A stretch of 64,000 bases of DNA from positions 186,001 through 250,000 of the forward strand of contig OZ022354.1 of assembly GCA_963989245.1 (NCBI GenBank), in the 5' to 3' direction. Numbering within the stretch: position 1 is the first letter of the stretch; the number at the start of each line of letters is the position of its first letter. Shown here one piece after another: positions 25,669 to 35,123 of the stretch. A program made the position numbers and the translations under genes. The notes beneath the pieces were generated by a model. That model had not been told where the DNA came from, did no database searches, and saw only the letters and a program-made list of their open reading frames with translations. This DNA comes from Nansenia antarctica. Its lineage: Eukaryota; Chordata; Actinopteri; Argentiniformes; Microstomatidae.

Positions 25669-25975
25669 CACTAGAACAGCCGTGTCTATTTTAACTACTA
25701 CAAGAGCTGCCTCGGGGGTCAAAAACCATAGTCTTTACAACGGGAAGCTGTTATTTACACAGAACGACTACGAGTTGACGCGCGTGTAAATTAGCCTGCC
25801 TCCTACACAGAAAAAAAATGCTAGCTTATACTAGCTTATCCTGATGTGATTTTGAAAATGTAAGGATACTGGGTGGTAGAACGCACATATCTAGGAAAAG
25901 TCATGAAAGGTGGGTCCTGAAACGTAAAAATAAAAAATGTACTCACATTTGACCCCAACCACGGCTGTTCTAGTG
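25669..25975. mobile_element. piggyBac-type MITE, 307 bp
   Basis: Perfect 16-bp inverted ends, cactagaacagccgtg and its complement at the right, are flanked on both sides by TTAA (25665-25668 and 25976-25979), the target duplicated by piggyBac transposases. There is no coding capacity. A related copy in opposite orientation is at 48799-49130. Confidence 0.92.
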
Positions 25976-25979
25976 TTAA

Positions 25980-26395
25980 TACCTCCAAAATGACTGTTAG
26001 CTCGCTCGCTAGCTAAGAAACCCAACGGCATCACAGCAGCAGTTTGATCCTGAACTGTAGTAACCCTCTTACACTAAGTTTATTTACCTCACACTTATTG
26101 TACTTCTCTCTCCCGCATCCCATTTACAAGATGTATTTTAGTTAGATATTCTTGCAGCAAAACAACACATTTCAGAACTTGTAAGGCCTTCATCATCACA
26201 CCTCGACACGGCGCTTCATTAGTCGAGTTTGGCGCTGAAGTCGTCACTCCCTTCTCTCCAATGTCAGAGATTACACTGAGGTATTACCAGGAAGTCTGTT
26301 TTCCATCACAGAGAGACACCAGGTCCCACAAGCAGATGGGGGTTTTAATGAGTCTGGCGGAGCACGGCGGAGGCTTGTGAGGAGAGTGTTACATC
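25980..26395. other. Unique stretch, nothing recognised
   Basis: No gene seen. Confidence 0.45.
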
Positions 26396-26912
26396 CTAAT
26401 ATGTGTCTGAATGTGTGTTACAGTGTTATCCTGTTATGTGTCTGAATGTGTGTTACAGTGTTATCCTGATATGTGTCTGAATGTGTGTTACAGTGTTATC
26501 CTCATGTGTCTGAATGTGTGTTACAGTGTTATCCTGATATGTGTCTGAATGTGTGTTACAGTGTTATCCTCATATGTGTCTGAATGTGTGTTACAGTGTT
26601 ATCCTCATATGTGTCTGAATGTGTGTTACAGTGTTATCCTCATATGTGTCTGAATGTGTGTTACAGTGTTATCCTGATATGTGTCTGAATGTGTGTTACA
26701 GTGTTATCCTGATATGTGTCTGAATGTGTGTTACAGTGTTATCCTCATATGTGTCTGAATGTGTGTTACAGTGTTATCCTCATATGTGTCTGAATGTGTG
26801 TTACAGTGTCATCCTGATATGTGTCTGAATGTGTGTTACAGTGTTATCCTGATATGTGTCTGAATGTGTGTTACAGTGTTATCCTGATATGTGTCTGAAT
26901 GTGTGTTACAGT
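26396..26912. repeat. 35-bp minisatellite, left part of a split array
   Basis: The unit contains tgtgtctgaatgtgtgttac and agtgttatcct. The array is cut at 26912 by the Gmr1-like element and resumes at 44143, so the two parts were one array. Confidence 0.97.
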
Positions 26913-27243
26913 TGTGACGGCCCTGGCCCCATATATTGTCCTGGCCTGTACTAATATCTGTTTCCCTGTCTGCAGAGAGGCCTCCTGCTGGACAGGGTTA
27001 CTAATCAGTAGAATGCAGGTCAGCTGTTGGACAGCTGATTGTGCCCCACCTGGTTCCAGGATCCAGGGCATAAGAGACCCATGCAGGCCTCAGTATGGAG
27101 GCCCCCTTCTAGGCACCATTATTTTCTATCTTATTTGTTTGTTCCTTGTTTCACACCATGCAACACTCACCTCACCACTTTCCACTACACTCACATTACA
27201 CCACTGATTTACTGACTACCACACCTCATCTTATTATTGTTAA
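26913..27243 (+). repeat. Gmr1-like 5' LTR, left part
   Basis: Starts TGTGACGGCCCTGG and matches 43713-44043 almost exactly, up to ttattattgtta, where the BEL element begins. Relative to the 3' LTR, 12 bp are missing across the insertion (ttagcctcattt). Confidence 0.95.
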
Positions 27244-27246
27244 TTG

Positions 27247-27581
27247 CTGCTGCACGGGGTGCGTGTTGCTGAATCCGCCATCTTAGATTGGCTTCTCTTT
27301 ACTCTCTCTCGTTGGGTCTCTCTCGTTCTGATTCTCATTACACACTGACTCACAGACCACTTCCGTCTCTTATATATACACCACCGAACCTAACATCCGG
27401 GTCACGGACACACCCCGGATATACTACGTCATCAAACATATACATAAACAGTACAATAATAATACATACACCTTCATAAAACGTACAGAAATAGTATGAA
27501 AAATAAGAAAGGAAATAACAGGGCAGAAGGGCTGATTTCGGGGAAACTAAAACTGGTTCTAAACTGTGGGCCTTCACAACA
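27247..27581 (-). repeat. Truncated 3' LTR of BEL copy A
   Basis: Matches 32472-32806 with only about three substitutions clustered near 27355. It stops after gctgctgcac on its distal side, so about 720 bp including the polyadenylation region are missing. Confidence 0.92.
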
Positions 27582-27604
27582 GCCGCCCCATGAAACCCTC
27601 GGTT
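27582..27604 (-). promoter_or_regulatory. Polypurine tract region and hairpin, copy A
   Basis: Minus-strand catggggcggc just before the 3' LTR is the purine-rich priming site. Just upstream an inverted repeat, ggtttca/tgaaacc with a 3-base loop, overlaps the stop codon. The same hairpin is at 62931-62949 in copy B. Confidence 0.55.
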
Positions 27605-30600
27605 TCAGTTAACTAAGAAGGCACACTGGCTAGGCTGCTCTAGCAGCGTGAGGTAGGAGGTGATAGTGTCCTTGGTAATTTGAGGGAGCTCAATCAGGCG
27701 TGCCACAGGTCGGGTGTAAGTGCGACCACCAACGTCCACGATGGCCGTCCGCACCCTTCCATCCGGACCCGGCAGGACCTTGGTCACTCTGCCTGTCTGC
27801 CAGGCGGCGCGTGGAAGGGACTGATCGATCACCAGTACCACGGCACCTTCGGACAAGTTGTCTCTCTCCCTCAGCAGAGTCCTCTGCTTCTCCTCCTTCT
27901 CCAGGGCGCGGATGTGCTCCTCGAAGCAGATCAGAGCGTCTTCCTTGTCCATGTTCTGCAGCGCCTCGTACTCAGCGAAGGTGGGGTTGTCCAGCAGGTA
28001 CTGCTGGGCCTCGGACCAGGTGGTGCGGTAGGTGACGTTGGCCATGTTGTCCAGAATGCTCTTCAGCGCCTCCCAGTTCCTCTTCCTGAGCTGCTTGGCT
28101 TGTTCCTTCTCCTTCTTAGCCTTGTAGGCCTTAAACGCTTGCTTCTTCTCACCCAGCTTGGGCAGGGCGCTGTAGCGTGGGTCGTTGATGATCATTCTCA
28201 TGGCTTGCTCCCATGACTCGTTGGATGAAACACCCTTCTCCTTCAGAAGCTCTTTGAAGGCCTGCTTGGCCTCCTCTTTTGGGTTCCACTTGTACGTTTT
28301 CTTCGCCAACTCCGGCCTTTTCTCCTTGGAGGCGTCTACAATACTGGCTGAGACTTCCATGGCTGACGTGTACTCGACGGAGTTGACGGGTGCGTCAATG
28401 CTGACCTCGGCCACGTGAGGGTGCATGGCCACCTGCAGGTGTTCCTCGGCAACAGCTGTTGCCGCCATGGCACGGTAGCGCCACCACCGGGACTCCTTAG
28501 TCTGGGAGTTGTAGTAGTAAGGCTTTCCCGTGTCAGACTTGTACTCCTTCCACGGGCACTTGGACAACATTTGCTCAGCAGGAGATTTCAGGTCGTCTGG
28601 TTCCTCCCCTGAGGACTGTTTAGTCTCTGTGTTGTAGAAGTAGGTCTTCCCATCCAGAGACTTATGCTCTGTCCACAGAGACTTCTTCTTTGGTTGGTCA
28701 TCCTGTGGTGAACCATTTGTGGTACTAACTGTTCCAGGTGCACTGGCAGCAATAGATTCCACTCCAGGCGGTCCGGTTGGTTGGTTTGCTTCTTCGGTTC
28801 GGACATGGAGGGATGACGTAGCTCTCCCGTCTCTATCTCTCCCCTCGGTAGCGCCTTGGAGGGCCCACCCAAGCGCAGTCTTAACAGCCATCGGGCAGCC
28901 TCGTGGTCCTCTCAGCGGAGGACGGAGCGACACGATCAGTTCAGCGTTGTCCGAGCCGATGAGAAGGGTTGGCTCCGCTCCTTCTATCGGATGTAGGTCT
29001 ACTCGCCGTAGGTGGGAATATCTTGCGCGTAATCTCTCCAGGGGGTAGTCGTAGCGGGAGAGCGCTAGCTGGTCTGCGGTGAAGACATTCCGAAGCCGAT
29101 ATCTGTCCGACGGCCGCCCCGCCGGGGAGATAGAGAAGTTGATTCTCGCCCCGGTGACCTCTTTAAGGTCGCGACGTATCGTGCGCAGAGTCAGCTTCTC
29201 CGCAGTCCCTTGGAGCCCCAACTGGCGCGCTGCCCCCTGGAGAAGGATGGTCCGTTCCGACCCGTCGTCTAGAACGGCGTACGTGTCGTACACAGCGTTG
29301 TTGTGGTGAAGTCGGACCTTCACCACCTTCAGTAGGACCTTGGAGCCGCTGCTCTGTGGCGAGTCTAGGTAGTAGACAGGGGTTTCCTCTTCCGGTGCGC
29401 GACCGGACCTAGGGCTTCTGTTGCCCTCCGTGGACCTGGCGAGGGAGACCTCGTGTAGGATGTTGAGGTGGACCTCCTCACAGCGGTTGCACTTCCTCCT
29501 CAAGGTGCAGTTCTTCGCCAGATGGTCGCGCCCACAGTTCCAGCACCTCTTGTGCTCCTCGAGCCACCTCTGCTTGGCCTCGGTACTCAGGTTGTTGAAG
29601 TCACTGCACTCATTGAACCAGTGCTCGCTGGTGCAGTACGGACATGGCGGTGGACCTCGCCGTCCCTTTTGAGGGGGTTGAGAGGAATCCTTTCCCTCAG
29701 GTCGGGTGGTCCTCTCTCTCCGAGGCTCCTCCTCCGTGTGCAGCACTCCTACGGGGCGTCCTCTGTTCGAGCTCGGCCCGTCCCAGCGGTCTCCCTTCTC
29801 CCTCTCCTTCTTCGGCTCAGCGTAACCCATGGCGTCTACGTTGGTGTCATGCACTTCCTCCAGTAGGAACTCCGCGAAGGCAGCCATGCTCAGACCCAAC
29901 TTCCCGGGGTTACGAACGCGCTGCTGTCGCCGGAACCTCTCCTGCCGGAAGCGTGGGATCTTGCGGAGCAGCCGCTCTACGTTGGAGGTGCTGTTGATCT
30001 CGCTGGCGCCAGCTGTGCCCTGCGTCTTCAGCATTCCAACCAAGGTGTGTACGCGGAGCGCGAAGTCATCCAGCGCCCGGTCATCCTTGATGGGGGCCTG
30101 CTGTTCGAGGGCTTGCAGTTCAGCAAGGGCGTGGTTCCAGGGACGACCGTAGCGGGCATCCAAGTCAGCGAGCGCTCTGGTGTAAGGTGTCGGTGCGGAG
30201 GCATGGGCCAGTACCATGTTGTGGGCTCTGGGGTTCCTCACATGCTGAAGGAGAATCGCATATTTGTAGGACTCTGAGCAGGAGTCGTCCAAGAGCGTGT
30301 CTAGGCAGATGCGTAGCTCCACATACTGGCTCCGGTCCTCGTCCTTGAAGAAGGGGAACTTGGGTCCCTCCACCTGGGGGAACATCCTGTAGTGGATCAT
30401 CGGGGCTGGAGTGACGGTCTGGGTGTCCGGCCTGCATGCATTTTGGTGCACTGGAGGACCTAGGGGTGTGCTACGCTCTTGGGGGATGGCTCCCCTCCCG
30501 GGCAGCGACGCTGGCTCCCTCTGGGCCGCGTAGCGGTCGGGTCCCTGGTCCTCTTCCTTCCAGGTGGTCAGCTGGGCCTGTAGTTGGACAGTCATGGCGG

Positions 30601-31711
30601 GGGTCATGGAGCCATCGGCGGGGGGTTCAGGAGATGGCACTCGAGAGGGCCGTGCGGATGATGCTCTGGAGCTACGGGCCGACGGAGTTCTGCTGATGCA
30701 CACGTCGCGCATGGTCTGCATCATTTCCTCCATCTTCTCTGCGTGCAGTTGCTCTCTCGCCATCTGCCTCTCCGCCGCGCGTTCCGCCCCCTCCATCTGG
30801 AGGCGCTCGCGCTCGTACTGGATGCGTTCCCTCTCTAACGCCTCCTGGCGCTGTCTCTCCGCCGCACGTTCCGCTCCGTTCATCTGGAGGCGTTCCCTCT
30901 CTGACGCCTCCTGGCGCTGTCTCTCCGTCTGGAGGCGGTCGCGCTCCATCTGGAAGCGTTCACGTTCTAGCGCCTCCTGGCGCTGTCTCTCCGCCACGCG
31001 TTCCGCTCCGTCCATCTGGAGGCGTTCGCGTTCTAGCGCCTCCTGGCGCTGTCTCTCCGCCGCGCGTTCCGCTCCGTTCATCTGGAGGCGTTCGCGTTCT
31101 AGCGCCTCCTGGCGCTGGAGGCGTTCACGCTCGAACTGGAGTCGTTCCCGCTCTAACGCCGTCTCGGCCTGTTGGCGCTCCCGCTCTAACGCCATCTCGG
31201 CCTGTTGGCGCATACATTCGGACAGCGCGGCACTACTCCCTCTGGAGTGCAGGCTATCCGCCCCAGAGGCAGAACTGCCCACGGAAACCCTGGACCGGGA
31301 GGAAGCCACTGAGCGGCAGGAGCTAGGTCTCGAGCGCGCCGTACTGGGAGGCAGATCGTTAAGGCTGAGGCCCTCCCTCCTCCGCCCGCAGGCGCTGTCG
31401 GACCGGGCCTCTCCTTCCTGCTCTTCCGTTTCCACGGCAAAACCCTGCGGTTCTGCCATCTCATCCTCAGGCTGGTGCTCTTTGAGGGCTGTCTCAGTGC
31501 TAGCCACCCGCGCGCCGGCGGACACCTCGGCCTCTCCGACCACTGTATCCCGTGGAGTGCGCTCCTCGCTACCACTCAGTGAGCTTTCGAGCTCAAGCTC
31601 ATACTCCTGTAACCTCGGAGGCAACCGCGGGACTCTCTGTGGTCGTGGCTCTGGCTCAGGGGGCGGAGAAGGGGGGGTAACTGTCTGGTCTGGTTGGCTG
31701 CGCTCAGCCAT
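27605..31711 (-). CDS. Gag-protease-PRPF40A-DUF5641 fusion, BEL copy A
   Basis: A single open frame of 1368 codons starting MAERSQPDQTV. It has a proline-rich and acidic N-terminus, then a long Glu/Arg coiled coil of repeated ALERERLQ and ERAAERQRQE blocks (about residues 165-340). A BEL-type Gag core follows (FPFFKDEDRSQY, RALADLDARYGRPW), then zinc knuckles (CPYCTSEHWFNEC, CWNCGRDHLAKNC) and a protease-like block (AVLDDGSERTILL, then LLIGSDN and AVKTALGW). At about residue 977 the frame enters PRPF40A sequence: WW1 (LWTEHKSLDGKTYFYN, whose second conserved Trp is changed), WW2 (PWKEYKSDTGKPYYYN, cut short), FF1, almost no FF2, and FF3 (DNMANVTYRTTWSEAQQYLL). It ends in a DUF5641-like domain (GAVVLVIDQSLPRAAWQTG). 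The pol enzymes are absent. Coding is directly seen; the capture is inferred from family knowledge. Confidence 0.93.
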   Translation of the reverse strand: MAERSQPDQTVTPPSPPPEPEPRPQRVPRLPPRLQEYELELESSLSGSEERTPRDTVVGEAEVSAGARVASTETALKEHQPEDEMAEPQGFAVETEEQEGEARSDSACGRRREGLSLNDLPPSTARSRPSSCRSVASSRSRVSVGSSASGADSLHSRGSSAALSECMRQQAEMALERERQQAETALERERLQFERERLQRQEALERERLQMNGAERAAERQRQEALERERLQMDGAERVAERQRQEALERERFQMERDRLQTERQRQEASERERLQMNGAERAAERQRQEALERERIQYERERLQMEGAERAAERQMAREQLHAEKMEEMMQTMRDVCISRTPSARSSRASSARPSRVPSPEPPADGSMTPAMTVQLQAQLTTWKEEDQGPDRYAAQREPASLPGRGAIPQERSTPLGPPVHQNACRPDTQTVTPAPMIHYRMFPQVEGPKFPFFKDEDRSQYVELRICLDTLLDDSCSESYKYAILLQHVRNPRAHNMVLAHASAPTPYTRALADLDARYGRPWNHALAELQALEQQAPIKDDRALDDFALRVHTLVGMLKTQGTAGASEINSTSNVERLLRKIPRFRQERFRRQQRVRNPGKLGLSMAAFAEFLLEEVHDTNVDAMGYAEPKKEREKGDRWDGPSSNRGRPVGVLHTEEEPRRERTTRPEGKDSSQPPQKGRRGPPPCPYCTSEHWFNECSDFNNLSTEAKQRWLEEHKRCWNCGRDHLAKNCTLRRKCNRCEEVHLNILHEVSLARSTEGNRSPRSGRAPEEETPVYYLDSPQSSGSKVLLKVVKVRLHHNNAVYDTYAVLDDGSERTILLQGAARQLGLQGTAEKLTLRTIRRDLKEVTGARINFSISPAGRPSDRYRLRNVFTADQLALSRYDYPLERLRARYSHLRRVDLHPIEGAEPTLLIGSDNAELIVSLRPPLRGPRGCPMAVKTALGWALQGATEGRDRDGRATSSLHVRTEEANQPTGPPGVESIAASAPGTVSTTNGSPQDDQPKKKSLWTEHKSLDGKTYFYNTETKQSSGEEPDDLKSPAEQMLSKCPWKEYKSDTGKPYYYNSQTKESRWWRYRAMAATAVAEEHLQVAMHPHVAEVSIDAPVNSVEYTSAMEVSASIVDASKEKRPELAKKTYKWNPKEEAKQAFKELLKEKGVSSNESWEQAMRMIINDPRYSALPKLGEKKQAFKAYKAKKEKEQAKQLRKRNWEALKSILDNMANVTYRTTWSEAQQYLLDNPTFAEYEALQNMDKEDALICFEEHIRALEKEEKQRTLLRERDNLSEGAVVLVIDQSLPRAAWQTGRVTKVLPGPDGRVRTAIVDVGGRTYTRPVARLIELPQITKDTITSYLTLLEQPSQCAFLVN
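27868..28782 (-). other. PRPF40A: Captured PRPF40A cDNA segment in copy A
   Basis: Intronless and in frame with flanking BEL sequence. Compared with copy B it lacks the Met/Pro/Gly-rich N-terminal part: the join is at ccaaccaac, where both parental ends share ccaac. It also lacks the stretch after WW2, where a short filler tggcgctaccgtg is present, and most of FF2. It uniquely retains FF3 and the following EEHIRALEKEEKQR. PRPF40A is the human homologue of yeast Prp40, a U1 snRNP-associated splicing factor whose WW domains bind proline-rich partners. Confidence 0.9.
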
Positions 31712-31729
31712 GCTATCACTACACTACCT

Positions 31730-31747
31730 ATCCGGCTCGAAGGACCA
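31730..31747 (-). promoter_or_regulatory. Primer-binding site, tRNA-Tyr type, copy A
   Basis: Two bases after the 5' LTR, the minus strand reads tggtccttcgagccggat. This is the complement of a eukaryotic tRNA-Tyr 3' end (ccggctcgaaggacca), so it is the expected primer for minus-strand synthesis. Confidence 0.8.
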
Positions 31748-31749
31748 AT

Positions 31750-32806
31750 TGTAACCAGGGAGTAGCTGAAAAGGACTGTATAATTTAGGAAGGGGCTGGT
31801 TATCTAACTAACTCTAAGCTAAATAGGCAGTGTAGGAGGATACAGGCAGGGGGCGCCAGCAAACCGTTAGACTAGCAGTTACTATCGTTAGCATTAGCAT
31901 GGAATTAGCATTAGCATGGAATTAGCATTAGCATTAGCATGGAATTAGCATTAGCATTAGCCTTGGAATTAGCATTAGCCTACAAACAACTAACACACGG
32001 TAACGGTATCACATATGAACAACACATTTATTTACAGAACTGATGTATACATCCCCAGGTATATACATTCCCTCCCCGCCGGCCACACACACACTCAATC
32101 ACTCACTCATAGTCTCTGGCCTGAACAGGCTTATAGTCCAGGGCTGTGGTGCGCGTTGAGGCCTGGTTGGATGGCATGTGCGTCGAGGAAGGTAGCAGAC
32201 GAAAGGGGGGGGGTGACGTAGCAACGCGGAGGGAAAGGGCCGTCTTCGTGGTCCACAACGAGGTGAAGGGCCCAGGTCCGGTGGTCCGCGTCGAAGCTCC
32301 GATGGAGTCAGTGTTCGGTCGCAGTCCGCTCGTGGAGGCGACGATTATGTCCAGTTGGCGTCTCGCTTGGTCCAACGTTGAACAGCCGGCTGCTGGCAAG
32401 GCGGTCCAACGGGAACACAACTAAACGGGCTACAGTGGTACACTCAATAATCACTTTCCTGGCGTCTTCAGCTGCTGCACGGGGTGCGTGTTGCTGAATC
32501 CGCCATCTTAGATTGGCTTCTCTTTACTCTCTCTCGTTGGGTCTCTCTCGTTCTGATTCTCATTACACACTGACTCGCGGACTACTTCCGTCTCTTATAT
32601 ATACACCACCGAACCTAACATCCGGGTCACGGACACACCCCGGATATACTACGTCATCAAACATATACATAAACAGTACAATAATAATACATACACCTTC
32701 ATAAAACGTACAGAAATAGTATGAAAAATAAGAAAGGAAATAACAGGGCAGAAGGGCTGATTTCGGGGAAACTAAAACTGGTTCTAAACTGTGGGCCTTC
32801 ACAACA
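31750..32806 (-). repeat. 5' LTR of BEL copy A
   Basis: Runs from TGTTGTGAAGG (at 32806, minus) to GGTTACA (at 31750). It contains a TATATATAAGAGACGG-type promoter core near 32595, an AATAAA near 32026 and a (GCTAAT)-type short repeat at about 31888-31975 that is longer than in copy B. Length 1057 bp. Confidence 0.92.
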
Positions 32807-32895
32807 AGTTTATAATAAAACATTTCTTATCATTTACTTTAAGATCGTGTGTGTGTCTCCCGTCTTTTGTCATGGTCATGAGCCTGGCCGTGACA
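32807..32895 (+). repeat. Gmr1-like 5' LTR, right part
   Basis: Resumes with agtttataataaaac, including the AATAAA signal, and ends CTGGCCGTGACA exactly as the 3' LTR does at 44142. Confidence 0.95.
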
Positions 32896-32898
32896 AAT

Positions 32899-32914
32899 TG
32901 GGGGCTCCGTCCGT
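32899..32914 (+). promoter_or_regulatory. Primer-binding site of the Gmr1-like element
   Basis: The sequence tgggggctccgtccg, three bases after the LTR, resembles a tRNA-Pro-type site (tgggggctcgtccg) with one extra c. The identity is therefore tentative. Confidence 0.5.
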
Positions 32915-33671
32915 TTTCGTTTTTCTAGCATTATTTTGATCACCTTTTGGTAAGTAAATATTGCTTTTTTTCCTCTATTGAATTCTACCCGGTCGTTTGA
33001 CTTTTTTGCTTAATTGATAGTTAAAACATTGTGGTTCATTACTTGTGGTGTAACTCCCATGGCTTGTTGCCTTGATTGGCAGGGGGTGCCTTGTTAAGTT
33101 AATAGGCGCGTGTCTCTGTTAGTAGCCTAGGCAGAGATTTTGGTGAATGAACTGCAAACTGGTGTCGTAGTCAATTCCCCACCAGTTCAAAATTATCGCC
33201 TGCGGGTGTTTTTTTTTGAAAGCCTTGAGTGGCATATTAAGCATTTTGGAGACACACTTATCGCATTTTGGTGTATAATAGCCTATTGTTAATTGATCTG
33301 CGCGATCGTTTTGTTTGTAATGGTGCTTAGATAGGTTTTTTTCTATTTAGGTGGTGGGCCGAACGCGTTTATCGCAAAGTTTATCTTTTTCCATCTACAG
33401 TGTACACGATCTCTTACATACGATATTAAGTAATTCTCTTAAGTCTATAACAATTTGTTGGCAGCTGTATTTATGTCGGAGATTTTCACAAACTTGTTTT
33501 TTAATCGTCTGTCTGCTCAGGGACATCGCTGGTCGCTCTAGTTGATAAACCAATCAGAATTCGAGTACGGCTTCATTAGGACCCCGAAATGTAAACACTG
33601 GCTGTTAACCCTAGCAACTGACTGGATGTTAACCCTAGCAACCGCGGGGAAATAACGAGATGTGATGAATT

Positions 33672-33875
33672 ATGGAGTGTTGTACGCATTTAACAAACCA
33701 AACGGACAATATTATAGCATGTTCAGATGCAAGTTGGACCAAATTTGTACATTGTTCTCTACAGTGGGTGAATCTTCACACTGCAGAAAGCCAAATTGCA
33801 GAAAGGGCTGTAAAAAAATATAACCTAGTAGTAGACAGTTACATTCAAGATGTGGCAGCTAATATGAATGAATGA
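33672..33875 (+). pseudogene. N-terminal fragment of the Academ-like protein
   Basis: A frame of 67 codons with WTKFVHCSLQWVNLHTAE and IAERAVKKYN, cut by a LINE insertion after YIQDVAAN. The last few codons are already LINE tail (aatgaatgaatg). Confidence 0.45.
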
Positions 33876-34540
33876 ATGGTCTTTATTGTCATTAATATAG
33901 TACAGGTACCATACAACGACATTTGGGAGGGGGGGCTCCCCTGGTGCTAGGAAAAAAAATACTAAAAACAAGAAGGGAAAAGAGCTGGTTTACATAAATA
34001 AAGGCTATATACACTATCCACTATATTATACTATACTATACAAATAAAACACTGTGCTGTACTCTATGCTATGCTATAAATATCCTAACATTTCCTATCT
34101 CTGAACCTTATGTACCCGAGGGTTGTCATATTGCACATAGTATTATTGCACATTCATTTAAAGTGTCGCAGTTTGCAGGTTTGAAATGTTCACAGTTGTG
34201 TTTCAGTATTGCACTTGATTACAATCTAGTAGCTGCCATCAAATTGTCTAGATTGTCCAGGGCCTAGAACCTAGGTCTTTGCTGTGTTCAGGGCCTGAAT
34301 GGCCCTAGGGTAGAAGCTGAGCTTCAGTCTATTTGTCCTTGCGGACATGGTCCTGAACCGCCTGCCCGAGGGCAGCCGAACAAAGTGTTCGTTCCCAGGA
34401 TGGGATGGGTCTCTGGAGATCTTGGAGGCCTTCCGGAGGCAGCGTGTGTTGTACAGCTCTTCCAGAGAGGGGAGGGGGGCGCCGATTATCTTCTGGGCCG
34501 ATCTCACGACTCTCTGTAGCGCTTTCCTCTCTGCGGCTTT
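33861..34540 (-). mobile_element. 5'-truncated LINE inserted in the Academ-like gene
   Basis: Minus-strand translation of 34271-34507 gives RSAQKIIGAPLPSLEELYNT and FVRLPSGRRFRTMSARTNRL. This is the C-terminal end of a Rex/L2-type LINE ORF2. A 3' UTR follows and a (TTCA)n-type tail at the left end. The hexamer gcagct occurs at both borders (33855-33860 and 34541-34546), a possible short target duplication. Confidence 0.8.
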
Positions 34541-34542
34541 GC

Positions 34543-34697
34543 AGCTGGAGAACCACTATAACCACAATATTGGCTACCATAGACAATGCTATATGCAGTA
34601 TGCCAACATACGAAACATTGAAAGAGCCCGCAAGAGAAGGGACAAATCAGTACAGGAGGCTGCAGGTGTGTTTTATAGCAATATAAGTTATTTATAA
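34543..34697 (+). pseudogene. Internal fragment of the Academ-like protein
   Basis: LENHYNHNIGYHRQCYMQYA then NIERARKRRDKS, with a His/Cys pair pattern (H-R-Q-C-Y). The block ends with gctgcag followed by gtgtgtttt, which could be a splice donor. The next coding block begins after a pyrimidine-rich tract and ag near 35012. Confidence 0.45.
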
Positions 34698-35123
34698 GAA
34701 CAATATGATATAAACAAGCTAAGATTAATATGACATGCTATGACATGAACATTATTAACAATATGATATAAACAAGCTAAGATATGACATGAACATTATT
34801 AACAATATGATATAAACAAGCTAAGATATGACATGAAGATGTGCAGTGCAGTCCAGGGCTGAGCATCTAGGGTTACCTGGGGAAACAGATTAGGAGAGTT
34901 GTAAATAAACTAGGCTATAACTTTGGAAGCATTACTATTACAATCCATAGAGTATCATATGTCTCTCTCTCTCTCTCTCTCCCTCCCCCCCCCCCCCCCC
35001 TTGCAATGTAGTAGAAGCAGAAGGTCAAACTGAAAATGATACACCACCAAAGCCTAGACTTCTCCGCTCAAAGACTACCACTACGTTCAGCCTAAATAAA
35101 AAACCACATCTTCTTCCCGCCCA

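Larger units (their letters stand above)
27244..32806 (-). mobile_element. BEL/Pao element carrying PRPF40A, copy A
   Basis: On the minus strand: a 5' LTR (32806 to 31750), a tRNA-Tyr-type primer-binding site (31747 to 31730), one open frame (31711 to 27605) and a truncated 3' LTR (27581 to about 27247). It lies inside the 5' LTR of the Gmr1-like element, so it is younger than that element. No target duplication is left, because the distal two-thirds of the 3' LTR and 12 bp of the flank are gone. The body lacks reverse transcriptase, RNase H and integrase and instead holds a host-derived PRPF40A segment. Confidence 0.93.
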
